A stretch of 55,164 nucleotides of DNA from Clostridiaceae bacterium (GCA_012519085.1 JAAYQX010000039.1:1-55164), one strand, 5' to 3'. Positions 9,060 through 19,903 are shown, counted from the stretch's first letter. Made by a program: numbers and translations. The notes: generated by a model from the sequence alone, not told the origin.

Positions 9060-10025
9060 ATGCAAATTAGTGCTCAAGAGCTGATAATGCGGTACTTAGA
9101 TGTTTATGCTAAGGAGTGGCCGGAGGAAGTTCGTACAGAAGAAAGAGATAGATTGGCGCGCGAAATTCAGGAGCTGTATCAGACTAAGCTTGCTCAAGGA
9201 GTACATGAACTGAAAGCCATAGAAGATGTTCTCAATGAACTGGGAGATCCGCAGGAATTGGCAGCTAAAGAAGCGGGAAGAAACAAAGGTTTGCTGAGAG
9301 GAATTTACTATAAATCTTTTGTGCGCACTCTGCCTGCTATTCTCTGGGCTACAACTTCTATTTACCTGATTATTGCCATAGCTTTTTTTGCGGTAACTTT
9401 AAACAGCGGTATGGAGAAAATAGTCTTCCTGAGAGAATACGATATTGTTGAAGCAACTATATATGCATCTCTAATTACATTCATTGTGTATCTGGTGATG
9501 GACAAGACGCAGATACCTATTAAGGGTCAGGGATGGACTGTAGCTGATTTAATGCCAAGCCGGACAGACAAGTATCGGATCTCCAGAGTTAAAACTGCGA
9601 TCTCCTTGCTCATCAATGCTTTTGCCATGATCTTACTAATATATCTACCGGAGCTTTTAGGTCGAATTACTTCCTCTTCTGCTTCTGATTTTATTTCTGA
9701 GGTGTTAGTGCAAGCAAATCCGAACTGGCAGAGTTTGCGGCCATGGATTATGATCTTTTTTAGTGTAATAATTGTCGAATCAATCGTGCGTCTGATACAT
9801 CCCTGCTGGGATAAGTTGATATTTGCAACCAATATTGTGACGAATCTGTTGGCTTTTGGTTCAGCGGCACTCTTCTTCCTTAATGTTGTAAAAATAACAG
9901 TTGTTAAAACATATATCAGCGCCATGAATCAGAAAGTATCAGCAATCACTGTAATTAGCTTATTTGCCATTGTATTGGTCCTAGACACCTGGACTGTATA
10001 TCAGAAGACCCTAAGAGATGATTAG
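9060..10025 (+). CDS. HAAS/DUF1700-like integral membrane protein
   Basis: N-terminal MQISAQELIMRYLDVYAKEWPEEVRTEERDRLAREIQELYQ...ALNELGDPQELA-type signature followed by multiple TM helices; SD ggagg before ATG at 9060. Confidence 0.65.
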   Translation: MQISAQELIMRYLDVYAKEWPEEVRTEERDRLAREIQELYQTKLAQGVHELKAIEDVLNELGDPQELAAKEAGRNKGLLRGIYYKSFVRTLPAILWATTSIYLIIAIAFFAVTLNSGMEKIVFLREYDIVEATIYASLITFIVYLVMDKTQIPIKGQGWTVADLMPSRTDKYRISRVKTAISLLINAFAMILLIYLPELLGRITSSSASDFISEVLVQANPNWQSLRPWIMIFFSVIIVESIVRLIHPCWDKLIFATNIVTNLLAFGSAALFFLNVVKITVVKTYISAMNQKVSAITVISLFAIVLVLDTWTVYQKTLRDD

Positions 10026-10070
10026 AACAGAGAGGATTAGCAATATCCCGCTCAGACCTTACGACACGAA

Positions 10071-10937
10071 TTATCTATAGTGTAAATAATCAAGAAACCG
10101 CTTGACTGCCAGAGAAGCGGTTTTCTTGTCCTTAAGGACAAGCCCGATGTCACGTGAAGCAGGAACATCAAGCTCCTTGATGACTATCCGATAGGGAACA
10201 CGTTTCAGTACTAATTGTGGCAGGACACTGATACCCAGGCCGCTTTCAACCATAGACATGATGGCGTAATCGTCCCAGGTGGTGAAGAATATTTTCGGCG
10301 TCAAACCGTAACTTTCAAATATTTCAGTAATTTCAGCCTTAGGACCTTTTTCCAAGAGCAAGAAAGGGTAGTCGCAGAGAGCAGCTACCGGGACCTTGTT
10401 GAGTTCTGTCAGAGGATGTCCTTCGGGTAAAATAGCCAGATTCTTATCCTGATCGAGAAAAATGGTCTCTAGATCCGGGAGTGTGGGCAGGCGAGTGAAA
10501 CCACAATCTACTGAACCGTCGGATACCCACTCGCCAATCTCGCTATAGTCTCCCAGGAATAGCTCATAGTCAATATTCGGATAGTCTTTCTGGAATTCCT
10601 TGATGATATTTGGCAGCCAATGTGTAGCGACACTGGTCAAGGCTGCAATACGAATCAGACCGGCTTGCAGGTCGCTCAACTCATCAACTTGCATTTGCAA
10701 TTTGTTGTAGGCAGCACAGAGATTTTTGGCATAAGGCAGCAGTTGCATTCCATCTGAGGTCAGGTGAACTCCGGCTCTGCTTCGCTCCATTAGAGCAATG
10801 CCCCATTCCTTTTCCAGGTCGTTAATCATCCTGCTAATACCGGATTGTGAATAATTAAGTGCAGCAGCAGCTTTGGTAAAGCTGCCGGTTTCTACAGTTT
10901 TGATAAAAGCCATGTATTTCAATATATTCGTATCCAT
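10071..10937 (-). CDS. LysR-family transcriptional regulator
   Basis: N-terminal HTH (FIKTVETGSFTKAAAALNYSQSGISRMINDLEKEWGIALMERSRAGVHLT) and effector domain. Confidence 0.93.
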   Translation of the reverse strand: MDTNILKYMAFIKTVETGSFTKAAAALNYSQSGISRMINDLEKEWGIALMERSRAGVHLTSDGMQLLPYAKNLCAAYNKLQMQVDELSDLQAGLIRIAALTSVATHWLPNIIKEFQKDYPNIDYELFLGDYSEIGEWVSDGSVDCGFTRLPTLPDLETIFLDQDKNLAILPEGHPLTELNKVPVAALCDYPFLLLEKGPKAEITEIFESYGLTPKIFFTTWDDYAIMSMVESGLGISVLPQLVLKRVPYRIVIKELDVPASRDIGLVLKDKKTASLAVKRFLDYLHYR

Positions 10938-11087
10938 TAGAAAATCCTTTCATCTGGAATCATCATATATTACATGATAAACATTCGCTATTGTAATTGC
11001 TAGTAATATTCTATAATAATTTTACTAAATTAGAAATTATGGCTGTGAGATTATCAACCTTTACGAGAAAGCGACACCACAACTGCA

Positions 11088-11143
11088 TAAAAAAAGCAAA
11101 CATGCCCTTGTAAAACTGCAATTTCCTCCAAGGGCATTTTGCT
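11088..11143 (-). terminator. Terminator downstream of tRNA-Pro
   Basis: Minus strand GCAAAATGCCCTTG...CAAGGGCATGTTTGC then a T run. Confidence 0.8.
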
Positions 11144-11146
11144 TGG

Positions 11147-11219
11147 TCGGAGTGACAAGACTTGAACTTGCGACCTCTTGGTCCCGAACCAAGCGCTCTA
11201 CCACCTGAGCCACACCCCG
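11147..11219 (-). tRNA. tRNA-Pro (anticodon CGG)
   Basis: Minus strand CGGGGTGTGGCTCAGGTGGTAGAGCGCTTGGTTCGGGACCAAGAGGTCGCAAGTTCAAGTCTTGTCACTCCGA; acceptor CGGGGTG/CACTCCG, anticodon loop TTCGGGA. Confidence 0.95.
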
Positions 11220-11337
11220 ATTTCTATGGAATTGTACTGTTTTAAGAGCATTCTGTCAATCAACAGGACTGCCCGACGTAAGTTCCGGTCCGGTTCATCA
11301 CCCGGTGTATCCCGGCGTTAATCAAGATACAGTGGGA

Positions 11338-12879
11338 TTATTCATTAATGGGCCGCAAGAGTTTCTGGGCATTTTCCATTTCAAGATTAAGAAGATAATC
11401 CTTTATATCTACGCCGCCGCTGAAACCAACCAGATTGCTGTCTTTACCGATAACCCTATGACAAGGAATTATTAAAGGCAGGGGATTGGCAGCACAGGCA
11501 TTGCCAACCGCTCTGGCATAGTTCTGATGGTTCTCAGTTGCCGGTACAACCCTGGCAGCGATCTGCTCATAAGTGGCGGTACTGCCATAGGGGATAGCCA
11601 TAATTTCCTGCCAAACTCGGCGCTGAAATTTAGTCGAGTGTAGTAGTTCATATTGAATTGAAGGTGATGCGACGTTTCCGGATAAATAATTCAGCAAATC
11701 ATTGCCGGCTTGTATTAAATAATCTCGATTTAGCTCGCCGGCATATATTGTCTGATCAGCATTCAATATAATCGGCCTGCCATTATTGTCGGCCAAACCT
11801 AAGTGTTCAGCAGCAGAAAGGAGATCAGAGTCAGTCAGGATTTCGTCCGTACGCCAAAAAGAGATGCCTACCACCTTGTCCTCTGTTGCCAATGCTTTGA
11901 GAACCAAGTAACCAAAAGATCGGAAAGGAATAAAGGCTGTTGCTAAACCTGTGCGATCCGGTCGAAACAAGGTTTTGCAATGGGCCGGAAAATGCTGCCC
12001 GCATCTGGTGCCCAATATCGCTGAGACTTTTTCCGAGTTCACCAGTTCTTGCTCGGAAATGACTTCTAATCTGTAAAACTCAGGATTAATATTAAGAACC
12101 TGATCAATTATTGATTCACAATCAGACTGTGTCAGGGAGTGGGGTGTCTGCCAACTAAGACAGACTAAGTCACTATTCAATACAGGTTGAACTGCCCGTA
12201 CCAAACCGATTACATCGCCCCGGTCCAGTATTGAATAAAGAAGACTGCCACCGTCGGCTTGATTCCAGATCCTAAACAATGAGCGCAGTTGTTTCGCTGT
12301 AGTCGGCAGACCAATCAGACCTAGTTTGGCCAACTGTGAGACATCGCTAAGGACTAATCTGCGTATTGTCAGCTTTCTAATATGCTCATAGTTGATATAG
12401 CGATATCTGAGACCTTTTTCTTCTTGCCAGGGTCCTATATTAGATCGATGCCAATTCTCAGATCCGGTCAGATCAGGGAAGTAGCTGTCGGCAGTAAATT
12501 CTGTATCAATCTCAGTTAAAAGAATCTCATCACAGTAAGGGAGCAATTGCTCATAAACACTTGCCCCCCCAATAATATAAATAGTTTTCTCTGCAAACTG
12601 CAATTTTAATTCCTGTAACAGTGCCAATAATTCTGGCAGGTTGTGAACAATTAAAGCCGGAGGTGCAGAGAAATCTTTATCCGTGGTCAAAATCAGGTTA
12701 AGACGATTTTTTAGGGGCTGTGCAGCGGGAAAAGTAGCAAGGGATTTGCGGCCATAGACCACAATATTGTTGGTAGTAATTGCTTGGAAGCGCTTTAAAT
12801 CGCCCCTGATATGCACCAAAAGGTCGCCCTCAAAGCCAATTCCCCAGTTGCGATCACAAGCTACTACTATTTTCATCAT
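11338..12879 (-). CDS. Fusion: dihydrofolate reductase - middle domain (GNAT-like?) - methylated-DNA--protein cysteine methyltransferase
   Basis: N-term DHFR (IVVACDRNWGIGFEGDLLVHIRGDLKRFQ, YIIGGASVYEQLLPYCDEILLTEI); C-term Ogt (FQRRVWQEIMAIPYGSTATYEQIA...NPLPLIIPCHRVIGKD). Confidence 0.88.
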   Translation of the reverse strand: MMKIVVACDRNWGIGFEGDLLVHIRGDLKRFQAITTNNIVVYGRKSLATFPAAQPLKNRLNLILTTDKDFSAPPALIVHNLPELLALLQELKLQFAEKTIYIIGGASVYEQLLPYCDEILLTEIDTEFTADSYFPDLTGSENWHRSNIGPWQEEKGLRYRYINYEHIRKLTIRRLVLSDVSQLAKLGLIGLPTTAKQLRSLFRIWNQADGGSLLYSILDRGDVIGLVRAVQPVLNSDLVCLSWQTPHSLTQSDCESIIDQVLNINPEFYRLEVISEQELVNSEKVSAILGTRCGQHFPAHCKTLFRPDRTGLATAFIPFRSFGYLVLKALATEDKVVGISFWRTDEILTDSDLLSAAEHLGLADNNGRPIILNADQTIYAGELNRDYLIQAGNDLLNYLSGNVASPSIQYELLHSTKFQRRVWQEIMAIPYGSTATYEQIAARVVPATENHQNYARAVGNACAANPLPLIIPCHRVIGKDSNLVGFSGGVDIKDYLLNLEMENAQKLLRPINE

Positions 12880-12898
12880 CTCTCCCTAAGCTTGATTT

Positions 12899-13729
12899 TT
12901 ATTCGGCGATCGGAAAGGCACCGATCTTGTCGCCATGTTGATAATTTTCAACCTCGAAGCTGTCAATGGTAAAGTCATAAAAATCTTTAATTGCAGGATC
13001 AATTTTGAATACAGGGGCAGTAAAAGCAGGGCGGGATATAACCTTTTCAACCAGCTCGATATGTCGGTCGTAAATATGGGCATCCGCAATGACATGGATA
13101 AACTCACCGGGTTTGAATCCTGTAACTTGAGCAAACATCATTACCAAGGCGGAATACTGGACTACGTTCCAGTTATTGGCAGCTAGCATATCCTGCGATC
13201 TTTGATTAAGAATTGCATTGAGCTTGTCGCCTTCGACATTAAATGTCATGCTCCAGGCACAGGGATATAGTGCCATCTGATGCAGATCTGCGAAATTAAA
13301 TAGACTGGTTAACATACGACGGCTGGATGGAGTATGTTTTAACTCCCACAGGATACGATCAACCTGATCGAATTCTCCCTCAGGGTAGATATGTTTTTGT
13401 CCCAGCTGGTAACCATAAGCCTTGCCGATCGTACCATCAGGCATTTCCCATTGATCCCAGATTTTACTGCCGAGCTCAGCAATAATATTGGATTTTTTCT
13501 GCCAAATCCAGAGAATCTCGCGCAAGGCCGCTTTCCAATTAATCGGTCGTAAAGTAAGAAGCGGAAACTCTTTACTCAGATCATAGCGATTGACAAGACC
13601 GAATTTCTTGATTGAATAGGCAGGAGTGCCGTCCTGCCAGCGAGGCCTGATAACTGTACCCTCATTACTAATGCCTTCGTCTAGAATAGTTCTGCAGTTT
13701 TCAATAAAAATTTTGTCAGCATAACTCAT
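12899..13729 (-). CDS. thyA: Thymidylate synthase
   Basis: Active-site LYPCAWSMTF, LNQRSQDMLAANNWNVVQYSAL motif. Confidence 0.96.
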   Translation of the reverse strand: MSYADKIFIENCRTILDEGISNEGTVIRPRWQDGTPAYSIKKFGLVNRYDLSKEFPLLTLRPINWKAALREILWIWQKKSNIIAELGSKIWDQWEMPDGTIGKAYGYQLGQKHIYPEGEFDQVDRILWELKHTPSSRRMLTSLFNFADLHQMALYPCAWSMTFNVEGDKLNAILNQRSQDMLAANNWNVVQYSALVMMFAQVTGFKPGEFIHVIADAHIYDRHIELVEKVISRPAFTAPVFKIDPAIKDFYDFTIDSFEVENYQHGDKIGAFPIAE

Positions 13730-13817
13730 AGTTTATACCTGCAACTTTACTCCCTTTACAGTCATTTTCTTTTAATGATATGATTGGCATATCTGAATAT
13801 GTACTGGAGGGTATATA

Positions 13818-14159
13818 ATGACTTTTAGTTTACAATATTGTGCGCTCAATAGCCAGTCGGGCACAGGCAGCATGTTGGGTATGATCGCCCCCTTTGTACT
13901 ACTTTTTGTAGTGATGTATTTTCTGATGATCAGGCCACAAAAGAAAAAAGAGAAACAGCTGAAAGAGCAACTTGATGCTATGAGGGTAGGAGATAATGTG
14001 TTCACTATTGGCGGGATTGTTGGTCGTATTGCCAGCATTGCTGATGATGAAGTGACGATTTATACCAGCGTAGCCAATACCATGATGACCTTTAAGAAAA
14101 GTGCCATTGCCAGTGTATCCAGACCTGTATTGGAAACTGAGGATGAGGAAGAAAAGTAG
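13818..14159 (+). CDS. yajC: Preprotein translocase subunit YajC
   Basis: MYFLMIRPQKKKEKQLKEQLDAMRVGDNVFTIGGIVGRI. Confidence 0.93.
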   Translation: MTFSLQYCALNSQSGTGSMLGMIAPFVLLFVVMYFLMIRPQKKKEKQLKEQLDAMRVGDNVFTIGGIVGRIASIADDEVTIYTSVANTMMTFKKSAIASVSRPVLETEDEEEK

Positions 14160-14167
14160 GTAGCACA

Positions 14168-14320
14168 ATGAAATATATTAAGACAATTCAGAATAAAACT
14201 AAACTGTCGAGCAAAGACGGCAAAGCCTGCGGCGAGTGTCAGACTTCATGCCAATCAGCATGCAAGACCTCCTGCACTGTAGCGAACCAACCTTGTGAAA
14301 AGAGGGATACTCAGGATTGA
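14168..14320 (+). CDS. SCIFF ranthipeptide precursor (50 aa, six Cys)
   Basis: MKYIKTIQNKTKLSSKDGKACGECQTSCQSACKTSCTVANQPCEKRDTQD; matches SCIFF family pattern (CxxC QTSCQSACKTSCTVANQ C). Absent from the ORF track because it is short. Confidence 0.96.
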   Translation: MKYIKTIQNKTKLSSKDGKACGECQTSCQSACKTSCTVANQPCEKRDTQD

Positions 14321-15696
14321 CCCATACTTTCCGATTCAATGGTGAGTTTTTTGCCTATGACAGCGAAAGCGGCGCCTTCCATCACTTAGATGAAGCCGCT
14401 TTTTTGCTTATTCAGGCTTATCAGGCTAATGATTCGCAAATGCCGGATCGGCCCGGAGATTATGTTCCGGAGTTGCCAGCTGAGGAAGTGACTGTTTTAT
14501 GCTCTGAGATAGAGCAACTGATGGAAGCCGGTGAACTTTTTGCCGAAGGCGTCAAGATTAGTGCTGATCAATTATATCCGGATGGCGTAGTGCTCAAGGC
14601 TATGTGTCTGATTATTTGTCAGGCTTGTGACCTAAGATGCAGATATTGTTTTGCGGCAGACGGTACCTATGGCGATTCAGAGCAGAGCATGATGAGCTAT
14701 GAGACGGGAAAGCAGGCAATCGATTTTCTCATCGCTAAATCGGCAGACAGAAGAAATTTAGATCTGGATTTTTTTGGCGGTGAGCCACTGCTTAACTGGA
14801 ATGTAGTTAAGAAACTGGCAATATATGCCGGACAAGCCGGTTTAGCTGCAGGTAAGAATATCAGATTGACTTTGACTACTAATGCAACCTCTTTGGATGC
14901 TGACAAAACCTCTTTTATTAATAAACATTTTAAAAATGTGGTGTTATCGCTCGACGGCAGGCGGGAAGTGAATGACCGCATGCGTCTTGATGCCAAAGGG
15001 AATGGCTCCTATGATAAGGTGGCTCCGAAGATTCGCGATTTTATTGTTGAAAGAGCAGGACAGGAGTATTATGTCCGCGGCACTTTCACCAGATATAATT
15101 TAGATTTTACTGCTGACGCTCTTCATCTGGCAGAGTTTGGCCATAATATTTCTTTAGAACCTGTTATTTCAGCTCCCGGCTGTGATTACGGGATCAGTAT
15201 GGAAGATATTCCTGCTATTGAAACAGAGTATGAAAAGCTGGCTCTGGCTATCGATGAGATTGATAGCCAGGGTAAAGACATCAATTATTTTCATTTTGCA
15301 TTGGATCTCACCGGTGGTCCTTGCCTATACAAGAGACTTAAGGGCTGTGGTGTTGGTTTGGAATATTGTGCCATTGCGGCCAATGGGGATATCTATCCCT
15401 GCCATCAACTGGTGGGTGAGCAGAAATATCGACTGGGTTCTGTCTACAATGAACGACGTGATCTGAAACGGTCTGTTCAAGAAGATTTCTATCGCTTTTT
15501 ATTGTCTGATCAAGAGCCGTGTTCAAGCTGCTGGGCACGATATCATTGTGGTGGCGGTTGCGCGGCAGATGTTCTTCATGTCAATGGCGATCTCACCGGC
15601 GTGAACGAAATCAGTTGCCGCTTGATGAAGAAAAGACTTGAGTGTGCGCTCTGGCTTGCGTATAGAAAAAGAGTCCGCAGAGAGGGAAAGCTCTGA
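14317..15696 (+). CDS. SCIFF maturase: radical SAM/SPASM thioether-forming peptide maturase
   Basis: Radical SAM CQACDLRCRYCFA, SPASM Cys-rich C-terminus (CAIAANGDIYPCHQLVG...CSSCWARYHCGGGCAAD); TTG start overlaps stop of the precursor. Confidence 0.95.
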   Translation: MTHTFRFNGEFFAYDSESGAFHHLDEAAFLLIQAYQANDSQMPDRPGDYVPELPAEEVTVLCSEIEQLMEAGELFAEGVKISADQLYPDGVVLKAMCLIICQACDLRCRYCFAADGTYGDSEQSMMSYETGKQAIDFLIAKSADRRNLDLDFFGGEPLLNWNVVKKLAIYAGQAGLAAGKNIRLTLTTNATSLDADKTSFINKHFKNVVLSLDGRREVNDRMRLDAKGNGSYDKVAPKIRDFIVERAGQEYYVRGTFTRYNLDFTADALHLAEFGHNISLEPVISAPGCDYGISMEDIPAIETEYEKLALAIDEIDSQGKDINYFHFALDLTGGPCLYKRLKGCGVGLEYCAIAANGDIYPCHQLVGEQKYRLGSVYNERRDLKRSVQEDFYRFLLSDQEPCSSCWARYHCGGGCAADVLHVNGDLTGVNEISCRLMKKRLECALWLAYRKRVRREGKL

Positions 15697-15750
15697 TTTG
15701 AAGCGAATCTATCAATAAGCAAATGTTGAAATGAGATTGGTGGAAGCTTT

Positions 15751-17583
15751 TTGGCAGGACTGATCCCTGAAAATTTAATCACTGAGGTATTAGCCAGAAC
15801 AGATATTGTTGATCTGGTTTCTGCTTATGTGCCACTTGAAAAAAAGAGTTCTGCCAATCTTTTTGGACTCTGCCCTTTTCACGAGGAAGAAACCCCTTCT
15901 TTTAGCGTGGCGCCCAGGAAACAGATATTCTATTGTTTCGGCTGTCATAAAGGTGGCAACGCCATTAAATTTATTCAAGAAATTGAGCATTTATCTTTCC
16001 CGGACGCAGTGCGTTTCCTGGCTAAACGTGTCAATCTTGAAATACCGGAAAGTGATGATCCTCAACTGATTGAAAGGCAGCGCGTAAGGAAGAGATTGCT
16101 GGCTATTATGTTGGATGCAGCACGATTCTACTATACTAAGCTGCTGGATGAGGAGGGGCTTAAGGCCAGATTCTATCTGGAGCAAAGATCAATTCATCAA
16201 TCTGTTGCTAAGAGATTTGGCTTAGGCTTTGCGCCGGCAGCCTGGGATCAGCTTTGTCAGCATCTGCAAAGCAAAGGATATACGCAAGAGGAAATGCTGG
16301 CGTCAGGCTTGGCTATATACAGCAGACAGAAAACATTAATTGACTTTTTCCGCAACCGAATTACTTTTCCAATCTTTGATATTCGAGGCAATCTTATTGC
16401 TTTCGGCGGACGCGCTTTAGATGAATCAGGTCCTAAGTATTTGAATACCAATGAAACTGCAATTTACCATAAGGGTAAGCATTTGTACGGTCTTAATTTT
16501 GCTAAGTCCAGCCAGTCAGACAGGATAATTATAGTTGAAGGATATTTTGATGTAATAAGTCTATATTTGGCGGGGATTGATTATGCTGCAGCTACACTGG
16601 GTACCGCTCTGACTTCTGCCCAGGTCAATTTGTTAAAAAGGCATACCAATCGTGTCATTACCTGTTTTGATGCGGATCGGGCAGGTAGAAATGCCACATC
16701 AAAAGCTACTGCGTTACTGGAAAGAGCCGGAATAGAAGTATCAGTACTGCTTATTCCTGAAAATAAGGATCCGGATGATTATATCCGTGTCTATGGACCT
16801 GCCAGATTCAAGGCCTTATTGGATAATATGATGGAACCATTGGCCTTTGAGCTGGAAATGATTAGGCAAGAATCCTTATCCGAGGATGGAGCTTTACAAA
16901 TCCTGAGCTATCAAAATCTGGCTTGTAATCTGCTTGCTAAAGAAAAAAACGCTATACTGCGCGAGATTTATGCTGCCAAAGTAGCTGCAGAAATAGGCAC
17001 AACAACAAAGGCTGTTATGACTGAAATCGCTAGGAGGCGTAATGCCGATCTCAATAGTCAGGATGGCAGAACTCCGGAGGAGGGAACAATCTCAAGTGCC
17101 GGAGCAAGAGCAAAGGATATCTCCACTGCCAGAGAGGATGAGATACAATTAATTATTTTGCTAAGTGAATTTAATGGTTTGTTGTCTGAACTCGATTTTG
17201 TAATCGAGCCTGAAGATTTTTCGGCAGGTCTGTTGCGAAAAGTTGCAAGCAAGCTTTTAGCTGCCGGCAAAGATGGATCTTTTTCGACTGCTAATCTACC
17301 GGGAATTATCGAGGAATCCAGTGCTGGTGACAGTGACCGCGATCTCGCTAATTCCTTGATGGAAGCCAGTATGAATTCTATTGAATTAACTGGTATGCGG
17401 CAAAAGAGAGCTGCCATAGGACGTTTATTCCATCGTCTGAGATCAGAGAGATTTGACAGAGAGGGCGAAGCACTGCTTGCTCAAGCCAAAGCTGCTGCCA
17501 GTGCCTCTGAAAGAACAGAATATCTAGCCAAATATAAGGAATTGCAAACTCAGGGGATCAAATGGAAACAAAAATTATATTGA
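15751..17583 (+). CDS. dnaG: DNA primase
   Basis: Zn finger CPFHEEETPSFSVAPRKQIFYCFGC; TOPRIM IIVEGYFDVISL; TTG start. Confidence 0.97.
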   Translation: MAGLIPENLITEVLARTDIVDLVSAYVPLEKKSSANLFGLCPFHEEETPSFSVAPRKQIFYCFGCHKGGNAIKFIQEIEHLSFPDAVRFLAKRVNLEIPESDDPQLIERQRVRKRLLAIMLDAARFYYTKLLDEEGLKARFYLEQRSIHQSVAKRFGLGFAPAAWDQLCQHLQSKGYTQEEMLASGLAIYSRQKTLIDFFRNRITFPIFDIRGNLIAFGGRALDESGPKYLNTNETAIYHKGKHLYGLNFAKSSQSDRIIIVEGYFDVISLYLAGIDYAAATLGTALTSAQVNLLKRHTNRVITCFDADRAGRNATSKATALLERAGIEVSVLLIPENKDPDDYIRVYGPARFKALLDNMMEPLAFELEMIRQESLSEDGALQILSYQNLACNLLAKEKNAILREIYAAKVAAEIGTTTKAVMTEIARRRNADLNSQDGRTPEEGTISSAGARAKDISTAREDEIQLIILLSEFNGLLSELDFVIEPEDFSAGLLRKVASKLLAAGKDGSFSTANLPGIIEESSAGDSDRDLANSLMEASMNSIELTGMRQKRAAIGRLFHRLRSERFDREGEALLAQAKAAASASERTEYLAKYKELQTQGIKWKQKLY

Positions 17584-17614
17584 TTAATTATTTCAATTTA
17601 TTAAGGAGAATCAG

Positions 17615-19168
17615 ATGAGCAAAAATGAAAAAACGGATATCGCTGATAAAAATCTCGACCGGAAAGCCGAGAATAAGAAGACTGTTGTCCCAAAAGCTAG
17701 CCGCAGTAAAGCTGAAAAACCCCAAATTACAGCTGAGTCCAAAAGAAAAGTAGCAACAGATAAAAAAGCTGCCACAGCAAAAAAAACTGTGAAAAGTAAG
17801 GTCGAACCACAGACTATGGTTGATGAAGTGGAATTACCTCTTGAAGTTGACGAACAGAGTTTAGCAGCGGCTGAAGTGGAAGTCCAGAACTTAGATGAAT
17901 ATGAGAATGATCCGGGAGCAGAGGACTTTCTTGATGAGGACAAAACTATTGACGAATTTGAAGCAGCGGAAGATGAAGAGATAGACGTTGATATGTTTGA
18001 TGATATTTCTGATGATGCTGATGATAGTATTGAAGAAGACATTTTTGACTTGAGTGATGATGAGCTTGATGAAGATGATCTTGATATTGATGATGTACCC
18101 ATGTCTGATCTTGATATGTCCGTTTTGCGCCCATTAATTACCAAAGGCAGAGCAAACAAAAAAATTCTTAAGCAAGATGATGTGCTTGATTATTTGGAAC
18201 GCATAAAATTTGAGGAAGACCGTCTGGATGAGATTATCGAAGGACTGGAGCGGGCCGGTATTGAGATCATAGATGAAAAAGAAGAAGCAGAGAGAGAGCG
18301 CGATCGCAATAAAAAAGCAGAAGCTTTTAATGATTCTATGCTGGTAGACGACCCGGTTCGCATGTATCTTAAAGAAATTGGCAAAGTTGATCTGCTGACA
18401 GCCGAGAAGGAGAGAGAGCTGGCAATCCGTATGGAGGCCGGCGATGAATTTGCCAAACAGCATTTGACGGAAGCAAATTTACGTTTAGTAGTAAGCATTG
18501 CCAAACGATATACGGGCAGAGGCATGCAATTTCTGGATTTGATTCAGGAAGGTAATCTCGGTTTGATCAAGGCTGTGGACAAATTCGATTACACCAAAGG
18601 CTTTAAGTTCAGTACCTATGCTACCTGGTGGATTCGTCAGGCCATTACCAGGGCCATAGCTGATCAAGCCAGAACAATTCGTATACCTGTCCATATGGTA
18701 GAAACTATCAACAAACTGATTCGCATTCAACGACAATTATTACAAGAACTAGGCAGGGAGCCTGAGATAGAAGAGATTGCCAACGAGATGGATATTACAC
18801 CGGAAAAAGTAAGAGAAATTATGAAAAAATCTCAAGAGCCGGTTTCCTTGGAGAAGCCGATTGGCGAAGAGGAAGATAGTCATCTGGGAGATTTCATACC
18901 TGATGATGATGCACCATCTCCGGCTGACCAGGCAGCTTTTACTCTATTGAAAGAACAGCTGCTGGAGGTATTAAAAGGACTGACCCCAAGGGAAGAGAAG
19001 GTTTTGCGCCTGCGTTTCGGTCTTGATGATGGTCGTCAACGAACCTTGGAAGAAGTCGGTCGCGAATTTAATGTTACACGCGAAAGGATCAGGCAAATAG
19101 AAGCAAAAGCATTAAGGAAGATGAGGCATCCCAGTCGCAGTAAAAAGCTGAGGGAGTACCTTGACTAA
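17615..19168 (+). CDS. rpoD: RNA polymerase primary sigma factor (RpoD/SigA) with long acidic N-terminus
   Basis: Region 2 ([57 protein letters not shown]) and region 4. Confidence 0.97.
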   Translation: MSKNEKTDIADKNLDRKAENKKTVVPKASRSKAEKPQITAESKRKVATDKKAATAKKTVKSKVEPQTMVDEVELPLEVDEQSLAAAEVEVQNLDEYENDPGAEDFLDEDKTIDEFEAAEDEEIDVDMFDDISDDADDSIEEDIFDLSDDELDEDDLDIDDVPMSDLDMSVLRPLITKGRANKKILKQDDVLDYLERIKFEEDRLDEIIEGLERAGIEIIDEKEEAERERDRNKKAEAFNDSMLVDDPVRMYLKEIGKVDLLTAEKERELAIRMEAGDEFAKQHLTEANLRLVVSIAKRYTGRGMQFLDLIQEGNLGLIKAVDKFDYTKGFKFSTYATWWIRQAITRAIADQARTIRIPVHMVETINKLIRIQRQLLQELGREPEIEEIANEMDITPEKVREIMKKSQEPVSLEKPIGEEEDSHLGDFIPDDDAPSPADQAAFTLLKEQLLEVLKGLTPREEKVLRLRFGLDDGRQRTLEEVGREFNVTRERIRQIEAKALRKMRHPSRSKKLREYLD

Positions 19169-19859
19169 AAAAAACTTAGTCCCCAAATTGGACCGCAGAC
19201 TACAATATATTGCTAATGCTGTAGGATATTGCCGGAGAGTGATTGATATTGGCACAGATCATGCTCTGCTGCCTTTAGCACTAGCTTGCCAGAATAGATG
19301 CGAGGAGATAATTGCTATTGATATTAGTAGTGATGCCTGTGATCGTGCACGAAAAAATATTTTGCGGGCAGGCGCTGAAAATCGCATCAGACTAATACAT
19401 AGTGCGGGACTTAAAGGAGTGACTGTCAGTGCGGCTGATACTATTGTATTGGCTGGACTGGGAGGCAAAGAAATTATTTCTATTCTTTCTGATGCTTTGC
19501 CACTGCCTGAGGGAGTAAAGCTTGTTATCCAAGCGCAAAGTGATCTGGTACAAGTGCGTAAGTTTTTGCAGACTAATAAATGGATGCTTTTGACTGAGGA
19601 TGTCGTGGCAGCAAAAGCATATCCTTATGTGATTATTTCTGCGCTAACTGAAGCAGTGGAATATGAATTATCCGCAGTTGAGTTGGCATTGGGCCCATTA
19701 TTGATGCAGAGATGGCAGAGACAGGAGCCAACGCAAGCTGAACTCATGTTGTTAAAGCGTGAATTGAGATATCGAGCCAAGATGCTTTGCCCTTCTGCTG
19801 TCGATCAGAAAATTACTGCATATCTAAACCGATTATTAAAAAATGATGTACATTGTTAA
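19161..19859 (+). CDS. trmK: tRNA (adenine22-N1)-methyltransferase TrmK
   Basis: [28 protein letters not shown]; location directly after rpoD is typical. Confidence 0.88.
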   Translation: MTKKNLVPKLDRRLQYIANAVGYCRRVIDIGTDHALLPLALACQNRCEEIIAIDISSDACDRARKNILRAGAENRIRLIHSAGLKGVTVSAADTIVLAGLGGKEIISILSDALPLPEGVKLVIQAQSDLVQVRKFLQTNKWMLLTEDVVAAKAYPYVIISALTEAVEYELSAVELALGPLLMQRWQRQEPTQAELMLLKRELRYRAKMLCPSAVDQKITAYLNRLLKNDVHC

Positions 19860-19903
19860 CATATGCATCTTTACGTTGCCCGTAGATTAAGTATAATATA
19901 AAA

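Noticed and set aside
17611-18159. 182-aa Ser-rich minus-strand ORF
   Set aside because: Antisense shadow of the acidic N-terminus of rpoD (Asp/Glu codons read as Ser/Ile).
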